64,000 nt of DNA from Karstenula rhodostoma CBS 690.94. Its lineage: Eukaryota; Ascomycota; Dothideomycetes; Pleosporales; Didymosphaeriaceae. The stretch lies in assembly GCA_010093485.1 (NCBI GenBank), contig MU001513.1:509696-573695 (forward strand), read 5' to 3'. This document shows positions 47,186-57,784 of this stretch, one piece after another. Under the pieces are notes generated by a model. That model was not told the DNA's origin. It saw only the letters and a list, made by a program, of their open reading frames with translations, and searched no databases. Positions within the stretch are counted from its first letter, which is position 1. Each line of letters starts with the position of its first letter. The translations under genes were made by a program, and so were the position numbers.

Positions 47186-48820
47186 TCATGAGTTAACGAT
47201 CCCCTCAACCCAGTCAATGTCTTCCCATGTTGCTTCCCAAATGTTGAGGACCACCATGACCCACGTCTGATCTTTCTCGTTGCGTCTGATTCTGCCAATG
47301 CATCGACACATCTTTGATTCCGGGAGGAAACGTCCGCTATCGTAATTGAAGAGCTCTACGTTCTTCCATATAGCCGCATCATACTCGCCTTTCAGGTATG
47401 GTGGCCGATGATGAAAGAGATCCGAGAAGAGGAAGTGTTGCTTGGCGGCATCGCGTTCTGAAGAAAGTACCCTAGCATAGAGCTCGAACAAAATGCTATG
47501 CCCTTGCTTCGTCGCTTTGCCAGCTTGGCTGATGGCTTCACCGACGCGGAAGCAGGACCTCAACATCGATTTCGATGACAAGCCCACGATAGGCGAACGG
47601 TCACGGACTGCATCTGGAAACACAGGTCTGACGATGGGCTTACGGTCGGTAGCATGGCTAACGCTCTGCGCTTCTTCCCATATGAAAGCTCCAGTCGTTC
47701 GTGTGACTGGCGATTTGAACTTGCTGGATGGACCTAGCACATTGCCGCTTTTAAGAGAGCCGTGAGCGACGGATCCGCTGGCAGTCGGTTCGGATTCATG
47801 CCCATTCAAGATTCTATTTGGCTGCAGTGGAGAGCTACAATTGTCTGTCAGATCAGGTGTTGAAAGCAAGGCGACATCGTTCGCGCAGATGGTAGCCGAG
47901 CTGTCTGCGACATTTTGGGCGTCTGGAAGATGCGTGTCAGGTGCAGTTTGGGGAAATGTTCTGTCCAGATCCATAGAATCAAAGACATCGTCGAAGAATT
48001 CGTCAGCGATAGTATGCTGGCTCTGGTCTTCGGAGCACAGTGGTTCACAATGCGCATTGGACCCGACCAGTGTTTCAGATGATTTCGGCGAAGAATTGGC
48101 GAGGCTTGCAAAGGCTTGAGTCAGTGTAGTCGTGTTGCGGAAACTTGACAGTTCAGTAGGACGCTTTGCAGTCGCATTAGCACCACGAAAAGACCGCCGC
48201 ACGTCCTCAGCATGGTCGTTTGTTTCGATTGGGGTGTCACTGCTATTTTTGGTGGCAGTGAGCGAAACAGTGGAGGCAGTCATGTCTTTGCGAGTACCAC
48301 TCGACGCGGCTTTGGTGACCCGGAAGCCGACGTTAGCATCGGAGATGCGCCGCTGTTTGGAGCTTCTGGGCTGCACCGAACGAGTTGTTCTAGAGGGACT
48401 CTTGCCTTCTCGCAACTTCCTACCCCTCTTTCGATTGGTTGGTGGCGTAGTCGGTGTCGCGGGCAGGGCAGGTACAAGCTTCTGCATGTGTGAAGGCTCC
48501 TTGTCTTTACCCAGGCCTAAGTACTGCGCGATGAGAGGATGATGTTGCCGTTTAGCGCCATTGGCCGCCCTCGTTTGGCTGGTTTGGTTTGAGCCTGAAG
48601 AACACTGCGGGGCCAGAAGCTGCACTCCAGGCCGGTTGATAGGCGTGAATGTGGCGGGGGGAATGTACAATGCATCGCTGGGTAGTGCCCTGCAAATGCA
48701 ATGTCAGTACCTGGGATGTCATCAACGGCGAGAAGGCAAGGTGAGTGCGCAGCGGGCCGCCTACGCGTTATCACCAGCGATCTGCATCGTGCCGGGATGC
48801 GGTCCGAGGTGCTGAGGCAT
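47186..48820 (-). CDS. Protein with conserved-looking C-terminal domain, function unknown
   Basis: Two exons (48765-48820, 47186-48689) with a 75-bp intron (GTAGGC...CTGAC...TTGCAG) give 519 residues. The long exon alone begins at a non-ATG codon; the short first exon supplies MPQHLGPHPGTMQIAGDNA and joins in phase. The first 350 residues are disordered with basic clusters (NRKRGRKLREGKSPSR). The last 120 residues look folded: FELYARVLSSERD, QHFLFSDLFHHRPPYLKGEY, ELFNYDSGRF, CRCIGRIRRNE, and LNIWEATWEDIDWVEGI at the end. I do not recognise this domain. Basic disordered N-terminus plus small folded C-terminus suggests a chromatin or DNA-repair adaptor, but that is speculation. An alternative start is the Met at 48787. 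Confidence 0.75.
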
Positions 48821-49400
48821 ATTGGCGGGCACAGCGGGGGTGGAACGCAGTCATCACACTTGCATGACGCATAAGTGAAGACGACGTGTGAATGGTGTTG
48901 AGGTCTTGCGTCGTGGTCGTGCGCCAGAACGGCGGCGCGTGCCCTTCCTTAGTAAGAAACTGGTAGCCCCTGCTCTGCCCCGCCAAATGCGGGCGCATGG
49001 TCGCAGCTGCTGCTGGAACAAGACAATCATTCATTCACAGCCCGCCGAGGTAAACGCTTCTCTCTTCTATTTATTGCGAAACTCCGGCCTGCATCTGCCT
49101 CCTTCCCTGGCACCGACGTCTCAGAAGGTCAGCCTCTAACCTTCCCTTACCGCTTGTCATACCCGCTTGGGGTCCCGCGTTGCCGTCCCACGCTTCTGCA
49201 GCGTCGGCTCTCCTCAGTCCATCTCTGACCTCATTCCCAACGCGATCTGACGCCGCGCCACAACGTGCCTGTGCCCACCCGCATTTGGCCTCTCTCAAAC
49301 AGTGGATCGTCGCATCAGAACGACAGCACAGGAAGTAGTAGACTCATTGACAGCAACTAGCTAACGGCTAAGGCCTCACCCTTCCATCTCATACTCAAAC
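48821..49400. promoter_or_regulatory. Bidirectional intergenic promoter region
   Basis: 580 bp between divergent starts (48820 minus, 49401 plus). It is pyrimidine-rich on the + strand near 49080-49400. No individual site is called. Confidence 0.45.
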
Positions 49401-51162
49401 ATGCCGGTAAGTCTTCCTGGGCCACTTTCTCGTATATACGTACTGTCGAGCCCCTCGCTGCCCCGGCCATTTCCCGCCACCCTATTCTTTTCGAGCCTTG
49501 CATCCCAGCCCTGTCTTTTCCCTAGCTCGCAATGGCTGCTACTCTGTCCCACGTCGAGAAGCTAGACTTGAACAACGAGAAGGAAGAACTTCTCCCGAAA
49601 TACGTCGTCTGCGCGGACTGCGAAGAAATTCGAGTTCAAGAAGATCATCCAGCTTGGAGGCAGAGCACCAATATCCCTTTGCCTTCTCCCACATGCAAGC
49701 GGAGAAGGCTTCGCCGAGCCCTGCATCACCACAAAACTCCCAATGCCTACCAGGATGCCCCTTTGCTTGAGACCCCTTGCCCATTGTGTTTCTTTAAACG
49801 GTGTCGGAAAGTACTGAGACAATGGATGCACAAACAGAAGAAGCCTTTTTCGGCTGTCACGGTCCAGATTGACCGCCTGACCAGCGAGCAATACGAAGAG
49901 AACGTGAGTACCTCGTTCTATCTAACGAATCCTTACCCTGACACATGACGCAGGATATTGGTGGACTTCCCGACCTCATTGAGGTTATCCGGATCCAGGA
50001 CTCTGGTCCCACGGAAGCGGCCCGGGCCATTCGAAAGAAGCTGTATGCTACCGGCTCGTGGACCTTGACCATTCTAACCTGGGGATTAGTAAGTATGGAA
50101 ACGTCCACCGCCAACTCCGGGCGTTGATCATCCTGGATGGGTTGATACAGAATGCGGGATCAAGGTTCCAGAAGGGATTTGCAGATGAACCGCTTCTGGA
50201 ACGGCTCAGATTGATGGCCAAGGATGACATGGTGGATAAGGAGGTACGCGACAAGGTCAACGTTCTCTTCCGCCAATGGGCCGTTGCATACAAAGGAACC
50301 CCAGGCCTGGAGCGGATTGCTGCGCTCTACAAGGAACTACCTCGGACTAAGCGACCACAACCACACCAATCTCGCGTGGTCCGAGAGAACGAGGCAGAGG
50401 CTGAACGTGAAAACGCTTCGTCGCCGCCTCCAGCGTCACCAACAACACATCGCCGGAACTCGCCACCTTCCCATTTCCCACAGGCTTCTTCCTCGTCCGG
50501 ACGGACAATTGCCCTAGGTACTGCCGCAACCCCTAGCTCTTCGCTGTTCAGGAAAGACAAGAAGGACAAGAAGAACAAAGGCAAGCCATTCAACCTGGAA
50601 AGGGAGAAGGGCCAGCTGCTTGAAACCATTGCGTCGGCCACCGTTGCAAGCAACAGCCTCATGAATGCACTCCAACTCATCAATCGTGAGGTGCAGCGAG
50701 TTAGCGACAATGCAGAAGTTAGCCAGCGGTTCGAAACATGCAAGCTCACCCGACGCCAGATTCTGCGCTACATCCAGCTTGTGGAATCAGAGCAATACAT
50801 TGGCAGTCTGCTGAACGCGAACGATGAGCTTGTGAAGGCTCTCATGGCTTATGAGATCATGGACAAGAGTATCGACGACGACAGCGACAGTGACGATGAG
50901 GACTCATCTGCACCTAGCTCGTCAATGGCTGGCTTGAGCATGGATGATGCTCCTCCGGCCAAACCACCGAGGCCAGCCAGCATTCCCATGCCACCAGTAC
51001 CTGCTCCAAGAAAGCAACAGCCGATAGAGCCCGAGGAGGATGACGATGATCCTTTCGGCGATTCTCATGGTGAGCGTTTTTCATACATGGTGGTCGCTTC
51101 TCGCTAACTCAACCATCTCAGCGGTCAACGAACGTAGCGCACCGACTTGGAGGGATGTGTAA
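49401..51162 (+). CDS. lsb5: Lsb5 homologue (VHS and GAT domains)
   Basis: Five exons: 49401-49406 (ATGCCG only), 49838-49903, 49954-50042, 50090-51069, 51122-51162, total 393 residues. The first coding exon is six bases; the GTAAGT donor and CAAACAG acceptor bracket a 431-bp intron. The product starts MPKKPFSAVTVQIDRLTSEQYEEN, as Lsb5 proteins do. VHS domain about 5-140 (GGLPDLIEVIRIQDSGPTEA, KYGNVHRQLRALIILDGL, RFQKGFADEPLLERL). GAT-like helices about 205-290. An acidic Ser-rich stretch and Pro-rich motifs follow (PPAKPPRPASIPMPPVPAP, an SH3 ligand), and the end is PTWRDV. Known role: links Las17/WASP and Sla1 with ubiquitin and Arf3 in endocytosis. Confidence 0.9.
49532..49837 (+). other. 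Open reading frame inside Lsb5 intron 1, in frame with exon 2
   Basis: From the ATG at 49532 the frame is open for 102 codons and runs without a stop into exon 2. It encodes a cysteine-containing segment with VCADCEEI and TPCPLCFFKRC (two C-x2-C pairs), then QKKPFSAVTV. If transcription starts inside intron 1, or the intron is retained, an N-terminally extended Lsb5 would result. It could equally be chance. Confidence 0.35.
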
Positions 51163-51762
51163 GAGCGACGCAGCACAAGTGCATCATGGTTCTGGATAAT
51201 GTCGTGTGCAGCGATTGCTCATGTCGGTGATACCCATTGCAGTCTGGGTTGGTTTCTTTTGCCATAGAAATTCGGTACACCAATACCAAATGAGAGCAGT
51301 CTCTGTTGTTACTTCAATGTGCACGCCTCCCATGTGTTCTGTCCGGCTCGTGAGTTCTTCCACAACCTCGAGGTCATGGTTGGCGTTGAGCGGGGACGAA
51401 CGCCACAATGGGTCATGCACCGCCACCGTGTACGTCACGGCCGCGTCCGCGCCAAGCTGCCGCAGGCAAGACGAACGCATGGGACGGCGGCGTATTTACC
51501 GCCCTGTTTTGCTGCAACCACACTTCCTCACCTCCGACTCCCAGCACTCGCTATTCCTCCTCCACCTTGGCATACTTGCACCCACGGTATGTTCGATCGC
51601 GCCCAGATTGCCCCAATGAGAGAGCTGTCCAATCCATCCCTCACGCGAATTGAATGCATGCTGACTGAACTTGTGGTCAGCGCCATATCGCATACCTACT
51701 CTCACTCGCGCGCAATCCCTGAAGCCGTATACCCTCATCCCAGGCGCTTTCCACTCGCCACA
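51163..51762. other. Intergenic region
   Basis: 600 bp between Lsb5 and the cysteine-rich peptide. The frame of the peptide is open upstream to about 51319, but that part has no motif and is probably leader. Confidence 0.45.
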
Positions 51763-51882
51763 ATGCCTGCCTCGACCGTGTCCTCCGCCGCCTCATCGAT
51801 CGCGAAGCCCGGACCTGTCAAGCAGCCGTGTTGGTGCGGCGATGATTGCAGTTGCTGCATCATACCTTGTACCGTCATGTAA
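51763..51882 (+). CDS. 39-residue cysteine-rich peptide, metallothionein-like
   Basis: The ATG at 51763 sits in a good fungal start context (CCACAATGCC). It encodes a 39-residue peptide: a Ala/Ser-rich lead (MPASTVSSAASSIAKPG) and then CWCGDDCSCCIIPC, six cysteines in 14 residues, ending CTVM. The C-x-C and CC spacing fits a metal-thiolate cluster, as in metallothioneins, but the fungal copper metallothioneins I know have more Cys-x-Cys repeats. The signal-peptide potential is weak. It could be a cytosolic metal-buffering peptide or a small structural peptide. An upstream in-frame start would make a longer product without more cysteines. Confidence 0.5.
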   Translation: MPASTVSSAASSIAKPGPVKQPCWCGDDCSCCIIPCTVM

Positions 51883-52242
51883 AGACCGACTGCGCACGAC
51901 TGCGGGCTGATGGTTGGACAACGCACGCCTGGAATGGCGTTGGTCGGCGTATGTACGAATTACCGAGCGACTGGGGGCTTGGTTGGAGTTATCATGGACT
52001 GCATTTGCATCTGGAGGATTGACTTACTATTGAGAGTATAGGAGAAGGGAGCGTTGGCATTGCGACATGGAGACGCTGCTGCGGATGTACTTTGCGAGTT
52101 GTTTCTGCGTATACCTCTTCTTTCAGAACAAGCACGAATCACGACACTTTCGATTTCATATCTATTACAGGCTATGCAACATCCGTCTGCTCATCTACCA
52201 TCGCTGATTCACACCCGTCTTCGCTAAGCGCTTCTCCAAGAC
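51883..52242. other. Intergenic region between convergent genes
   Basis: 360 bp, no feature seen. Confidence 0.45.
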
Positions 52243-53897
52243 CTACGGTGCCACCGGAGCTGGCGGTACCACACTGCTTACCTTCGCGTTCGAGAACACA
52301 AAGAAATACACAAACTCCATGAGAACAGGAAGCCACGTCGCGACAGCCAGTATCTGCCCAAAGTTCCACTCCGTGTCCCGGTCAATGCCACCGGCATCGT
52401 GTATCGCTTCGGTGCGAAGGTACCACAGCCAGGTGAGTTGGATTAGCATCATGGCGATACTCAACGCTCGAATCGCGAGGATGGGCCAACTTCTTGTGCG
52501 CTGAGATTTGGTTTGCCGTCCTGTCGACGCTGGTGAACTTTGACCCGAGGGGGGGTTAGCCCGAGCTCTCCTCCTAACCCAGCAGACACCACACAGCGCA
52601 GCGAGACCCACGCTCGGCACCACCAGCATCAATATGACCAACGCCTTCACATACCGCGGCGCAACCATGTACACATCATGGCTGAGCTTGACATCGTACG
52701 CATGCTTCTTGCCGCCAAGCACAAAGTCCGGATCCGTGGTCCTGATCCCCCTCGCAAAGACATACCATACCGTGACCAAGCAAAACATATACAGCACCCA
52801 TCCCAGCACGCGGCGAAACCCGTTCCTACCCTCCCAACCCTCCGTTATCTGCTCTGGCGTGCGTCCTTTACTTTTCCAGTCTAGTAGCAGCGTGTGCATA
52901 ACCAGCACAGGGAAGACGGAGAATGTCGATGCGAGGATGAGAAGCTCGCTCATGTAGATGTCCACGAGGGACTTTTTGAGGTGGTGGATGGCGAAGATTA
53001 TGACGGCGGCGGTGACGATGGCGTAGGAGAGGATGGTGGCGGTAACATAGAGGGAACGGATGGAGGAGGTGGTCGCAATGTGGAGTCTGGAGAGGAGGGA
53101 TGCATGGGTGCGTTGGAGGAAGCCTTGAGGTTGCGGGATGGGTGGTGGGTTGGGTGGCGGGCCGAGGCAGTGCGCGAGGAGATAGACGAGGACGAGGAAG
53201 GCTTCGATGGAGTAGGATATCATGACCTGAGGTTACCAGTATCAGTTGCGGTGTTGGTGTTTGACCAAAGGAAACTTGAGGGGGAAAGGGGAGTACAGTC
53301 GGTGAGGATGAAACGTACACCTGGCCCCGCGATGTCTGGATCGCCCGCCGTGAGAAGCTCCTTTCTCAGATATCTAGAGCATTTGTGCCTGGCGAGCAGC
53401 ACCATCTGCCGGTAATGCGGCTCCGTACGGGCAGCCGTGACGTTCCCTTCTATCCTCGTCGCGTTCGCGCAAAAGGACATGCTGCCCGCGCAATACCAGT
53501 GGTTGAATTGGCACACTGTCGGTCGCGCATCGAAGGTAGCATTCTTGGTCAGTGTGCCATCGAGATACGTCCGCGCGTGATTTAGATTCAGTTTGCAGTA
53601 GTCTCGCTGCTTTCCTTGACACGGGTTGTATTAGTGAAGTGCGCTGGAGGCGAGGGGTGTAAGATGCTTACTCGTTCGCTGCGGCTTGACGTACTTGTTG
53701 TACGCGATGCACTGGCGTTTTGCGTCGAACTGTGAGAGATCGGGTTCCCAGTCTCCTGCCACCCAGTCGCCCTTCTCATTCTCGCTGCAAGAGTCGAAGC
53801 TAACATCGGCGCAGGTAACCGTTGCCGCGATCCTCGACGCGAGCAGAAGTAGGAGGATCAACGACCTGGACGCTTTCAAAGCTCTCAGAAAATACAT
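52243..53897 (-). CDS. Seven-transmembrane protein with secreted cysteine-rich ectodomain (receptor-like)
   Basis: Three exons (53672-53897, 53319-53614, 52243-53226) give 501 residues. A signal peptide (MYFLRALKASRSLILLLLLAS) leads a 145-residue ectodomain with eight cysteines (TCADVSFDSC, QCIAYN, DYCKLN, VCQFNHWYCAGSMSFC, HKCSRY) and three N-glycosylation sequons (NATF, NATR, NVT). Seven hydrophobic segments follow from residue 176 (ISYSIEAFLVLVYLL first, WLPVLMEFVYFFVF last). The second splice uses GTACGT two bases after an alternative GTGT, which keeps VMISYS in frame. Signal peptide, Cys-rich ectodomain, 7 TM and short cytoplasmic tail is a GPCR-like topology; no known GPCR class motif is evident. 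I do not assign a ligand. Confidence 0.82.
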
Positions 53898-54927
53898 AGC
53901 CTGGCGGAGTTGTATACTCAAAGCTTCCCAATGGAATAATTGTGGAGAGGTAAATCTTCAACGTCCAGTTCGCTGCAAATAGGAAAGGCATACTCTAGCC
54001 ATCGTTCCCTGGAGCAATTCCCTATAGATACATTTCTATCCCTCCTCAAAACCAGGAATACCTGTGTTGCCTGCGTTTCTCGAAGCTCCGTCATGGTGGA
54101 ACCGTAAACCCTCCCAGGAGGTTTGGGTGCACAGCACGACGCTAAATTCTGCTGTGTTTCTCTTGTAAAAGATCACAAATAGGTCCGATCACCCTTATCT
54201 CATCCGTACCACGCTATGCACCCGAACATGCCAGGAGGGTGTACACAAGGCCTAGCATCATGAGACTGTCGAGATAGGCTGACAGCTGGTGCGGGGAAAG
54301 GCTGACAGCTAAACGCTCGCACTGACGTTAGAAATGTACGCCTAGCCTTGATGTTACGCGAGCCACCGATGCAATCTTACCGATCCGACTGGGGATAAGA
54401 CATACTGTGGCTGCAACCTTATGTTTTCACATTGGGCTCCCATTTGCAGGGACAGCTGCAATCAAAAGAATAGTCGAATGTGATACTTGGCGAGCTTGGG
54501 CAAGCGGCGGCAAAACCCAATAAAGGAACTCGGTGGGGTGCCAAGTCAAAAGAATAGTAATTTGTATATGAACATGGGGTATAGCTTATTCCAAACTACA
54601 CTTTGAGAGGAGCACTTGGGGGATATGATTTCTCATTACTGAGCTAGGAGGACTTAGGTCCTCTGAAGAACGGGGACCTACTGGGAAAACATACATTGTA
54701 GGGCTGCAACTACGGTATCTAGGGAACCTTTGTTGCGTCTCCACCCCGTATACCGACCAATGATTCGAGTGTGACTCGTGTTAGAGTGCACGGCATGTTC
54801 AGCTTCGCTGTTACACCAGTAGGATGTTGGCACAGTCCCATTTCTTGTATCATATCTACCACTGAACGTTTAAGAGTCAGAAGTTGTTACCACAACTACA
54901 CTTCCATCCCCCATCCGCCTCCCAACC
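53898..54927. other. Intergenic region
   Basis: About 1 kb between the receptor-like gene and the decayed end of the monooxygenase. No supported gene; holds the receptor-like promoter. Confidence 0.5.
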
Positions 54928-55131
54928 CTACTTCTTCTCCCCCCTCTCCAACCCCTCCTTCTTCAACTCCTCCAACTCTTTCCACGCCCCCAGCACCGCC
55001 CCCCTCGCACCCTCCCACACCCCCCTCTTCCCCGTCTCAAACAACTTATAAGTAAACGCGCAAATCGGCAGCCCGCTCACTGCCCGGTACAGCTCCCTAT
55101 CCCTCCACCACAGCCCCCACGCCTTCCACCC
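54928..55131 (-). pseudogene. Untranslated C-terminal continuation of the flavin monooxygenase
   Basis: Directly after the TAG at 55132-55134 the same frame stays open for 67 codons to a second TAG at 54928-54930. It encodes GWKAWGLWWRDRELYRAVSG..., which looks like the C-terminus of fungal flavin monooxygenases (WxxW(K)xWWRDRELY, LFETGKR, W(D/E)GAR). This coding sense makes a stop mutation, or readthrough, more likely than chance. Confidence 0.68.
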
Positions 55132-56763
55132 CTACCCCACATGCTCATACAGCCCCGTACCCGCCGCAGCATGCAGAAAACGACTCCACTCCCCGTTGTC
55201 AACCTCCTGGTACCCGTTTCCGTTCGGCCCCGCCTTCGCTATGCGGGCGCGGACCCACGACTGATGGCGCGCGGTCCAGGCGCGCATTTCAGCGGCATCC
55301 GGGAGCGGCGAGCGGTTAGCCCAGATCTGGGAGAGAGCGAGGGCGGCGAGGACGCGTCCGGGGATCTGGGGGCTGAGGAGGTGGGTGAGGGAGATGTGGG
55401 CGAAGGAGGTGGCGTGGGCGGGGGGGAAGATGTTCATGTAGAGGGAGGGCAGCGGCGGGATGGCGCCGTCTACGGGGGTGCGGTCGATTGCTTCGCTGAC
55501 GAGGTCCATGTCGTCGTCGTAGCCGATGCAGAGGATGATGGCGTCGATGTCTGTGGCTGTGCGGTTGTCGTCGAAGTCGATGGATGAGGCGCCCGTGATG
55601 CTCTTGATGCCCGGCACCGAGAGGATGCGGCCGGACTGGATGTTGGGCACGAGGTCCTGGCTGCAGACGATGACGTGCTGGCCGTCGCCCGTGCTGGGGG
55701 ATTGGGATAGGCCCCATTCGGGGTTGTTGGCGCCCCAGCTGTCTTTGAAATTCTGCGCGATGGCGCTGTCCATCATCCGGCCGTAGACTGAGGGGCAGTG
55801 CTTCTGCAGGAACCAGGTTAGAGGTACCATGCCGGTAGTTAGCTCCAGGTCCGAAGGGATTCCGGTTTTTGCGTCAGAAGGTCGCAAGATCTTTGCGCCG
55901 CGGCGGTGCGAGAGGTAGATCTTGCCGGCGGAGTGTTGGACCAGAGCGTTGGCGACGTCGGCGGCTGTGTTGCCAATGCCTAGGACCACGACGTTCTTGT
56001 CTTTAAACGCGGACAGGTTGCGTGCTTGGGATGAGTGCAAGATGCGGCCTTTGAAGTTTTCTTGGCCGGGGAAGGTGAGGCTTTTTGGTTTTACGAAACC
56101 GCTGTTGTGGTGTGAGCAGAATCCGAGGGCATCTGTAACAGAAAGAAGGAAGGATGCTCACCCCGTGGCCCAGACAACTTTATCAAATGAAAGAGGATTG
56201 GATGGAGCGTCAGAGAAGGTGAGTTGCCATTTCTGGTTGGTGTGGTTTCTTTTGAGGTTTGTAACGGTTTTGTTGAAATGGATGCTGCGATAGAGATCGA
56301 AGTGTTTTGCGTAGGAGCTGAAATAGGAGCCTAGTTCCGGAGCAGAGACAGTCCATGGGAAATCTGATGAATAATATGAGCATCTGACATGAACTCCTCT
56401 CCGGACTTAGATCAAAGATCATTTACCTTTGGGCAGAGAGTAGTCACTCAAGACAAGCTGCGTGCAAGTCAGTCAGTATTCGTCCTCGTGCCAAAGAACA
56501 GGAATCTTACCGAGTACTTGTTATTGCACAGCTTCGTCTCCTTCAGAGCAGTCGTGGACCCTGCGTCCTCTGTCCAAGCCCAGACACCGCCAACATTGCT
56601 TCGTTTCTCGAAAACCGTAACATCGAACCCAAGGTCCCTGAACTCCTTCAGCGCGGCAATGCCCGCGGGACCTGCCCTCGTGTCAGCTCCACCCCCTTGT
56701 TCTTAGCAACACGCATTGTTTACCTGCTCCTACAATTGCAATTTTGGTGTCGCCGAAACTCAT
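55132..56763 (-). CDS. Flavin-containing monooxygenase, probably truncated by a nonsense mutation
   Basis: Five exons (56724-56763, 56511-56671, 56427-56457, 56162-56363, 55132-56101) give 467 residues. The 31-bp exon and the CAACAG acceptor at 56102-56107 are needed to join ATG and GFVKPKSLTFPGQENFKGR in phase. FAD motif IAIVGAGPAG (8-17), FMO fingerprint FKGRILHSSQ, and NADPH motif VVLGIGNTAADV are intact. These enzymes add one oxygen to N, S or carbonyl substrates. The in-frame TAG at 55132 follows HVG and precedes 67 more sense codons; with CAG in its place the protein would be 535 residues, a normal length. The truncated form lacks the C-terminal part, so activity is doubtful. Confidence 0.85.
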
Positions 56764-56976
56764 GTTGTCCATCTGCGTATGCAACGCGACTGTGCGGTGG
56801 CAGCGAGGTCGAAATCGGAATGCGCCATGTGTGGTGGTGGAATCATCACTTTAAAAAGTCCTACGCCACGAATCCGCCGCACAAGCTCGTGGCATCTGAC
56901 ACGTCCTTCCAGGTCAATAACAAGATTGGTCAATGGATTCGGCTTACAATACCTCCGCCCTGCGTAAGCATTATGA
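56764..56976. promoter_or_regulatory. 5' flank of the monooxygenase gene
   Basis: 213 bp between the monooxygenase start and the left end of the MITE. No individual motif is called. The MITE may sit in the promoter. Confidence 0.4.
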
Positions 56977-57176
56977 GGAGCTCGTTCTAATTGAGGAATC
57001 GCGCGACTATCACCAACCCTACACTACACCACTATAACTACACAATAACAATATTAACACTCCTTATTCACATACCTTCTATTATGACCTCCATATAAGA
57101 AGTGATAGTGTTGTTGTTGTGCAGTTGTGGGGGTGCACTGTCATGTTTGCGCTATTCCTCAATTAGAACGAGCTCC
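56977..57176. mobile_element. 200-bp MITE-like element with 28-bp terminal inverted repeats
   Basis: The 28-bp ends (56977-57004 and 57149-57176) are inverted copies with one mismatch, starting GGAGCTCGTTCTAATTGAGG. The interior is short, A/C-rich to the left and G/T-rich to the right, and non-coding. This is the layout of a miniature inverted-repeat transposable element. The target duplication is ambiguous because the ends contain the palindrome GAGCTC, which could itself be the duplicated site. Confidence 0.78.
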
Positions 57177-57784
57177 ACATGTGGGCGTGAGATTCCAGGT
57201 GTTAGTTTAGCGCGAAGAGCAGTGACCTTGATGTGCAACTACGCCGTAAATTCCAACGTGGCTCGGAAGTTCCAACGTGGCGGTTAAAGTTGATCGACAC
57301 ATGTGCGTTAGCGTCCCGTGACGCTCTGTCGGTTTCGTTCGGGGTTGTTCTGTACGAGCATCAGTGAAGCACGAGATGAACCAAGGAAGCTCGAATTGTT
57401 AGCGCAGTGTAGCCAAGGTGTTGTGAGAGACTAAGACACTGGGCTGTTCAAGTTGGGAAGCGAATTAGAATAAGCGACTTTGGTGAGCCGGATGTGGATA
57501 TCAATGTGGTAGTCTAACAGAATGGACAGGAAGTGTTGCCCCAAATTTCCAGCGCTAAAGGCCAAACGGTCGTTCTCGCAATCGCTGTTGCGTATCTCCC
57601 GGCCACGAACTCTCAATTTCGAACTGGCCCCGTGGAGCGCGGGGCAATGGGGACTGGCTGCGTAGCTATACAACAAGTATGTGGGGCCTGATCGCGGCAA
57701 TCAAAATTGCCCGCCGTTATCCCTCTGGGCTGATTTACGTCGTCTCCGTGCATCAAGAAATACAAGTGAAAGACCTGTCCACGC
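57177..57784. other. Intergenic region
   Basis: 600 bp with no gene. TTCCAACGTGGC occurs twice close together near 57252 and 57270. Confidence 0.45.

Noticed and set aside
53800..53991. Alternative start of the 7-TM gene at an upstream ATG
   Set aside because: That ATG opens another frame; the ATG at 53897 gives a clean signal peptide and correct phase.
54771..55055. Proline-rich + frame
   Set aside because: Antisense to the decayed monooxygenase C-terminus; the Pro run is the complement of Gly/Glu/Lys codons.
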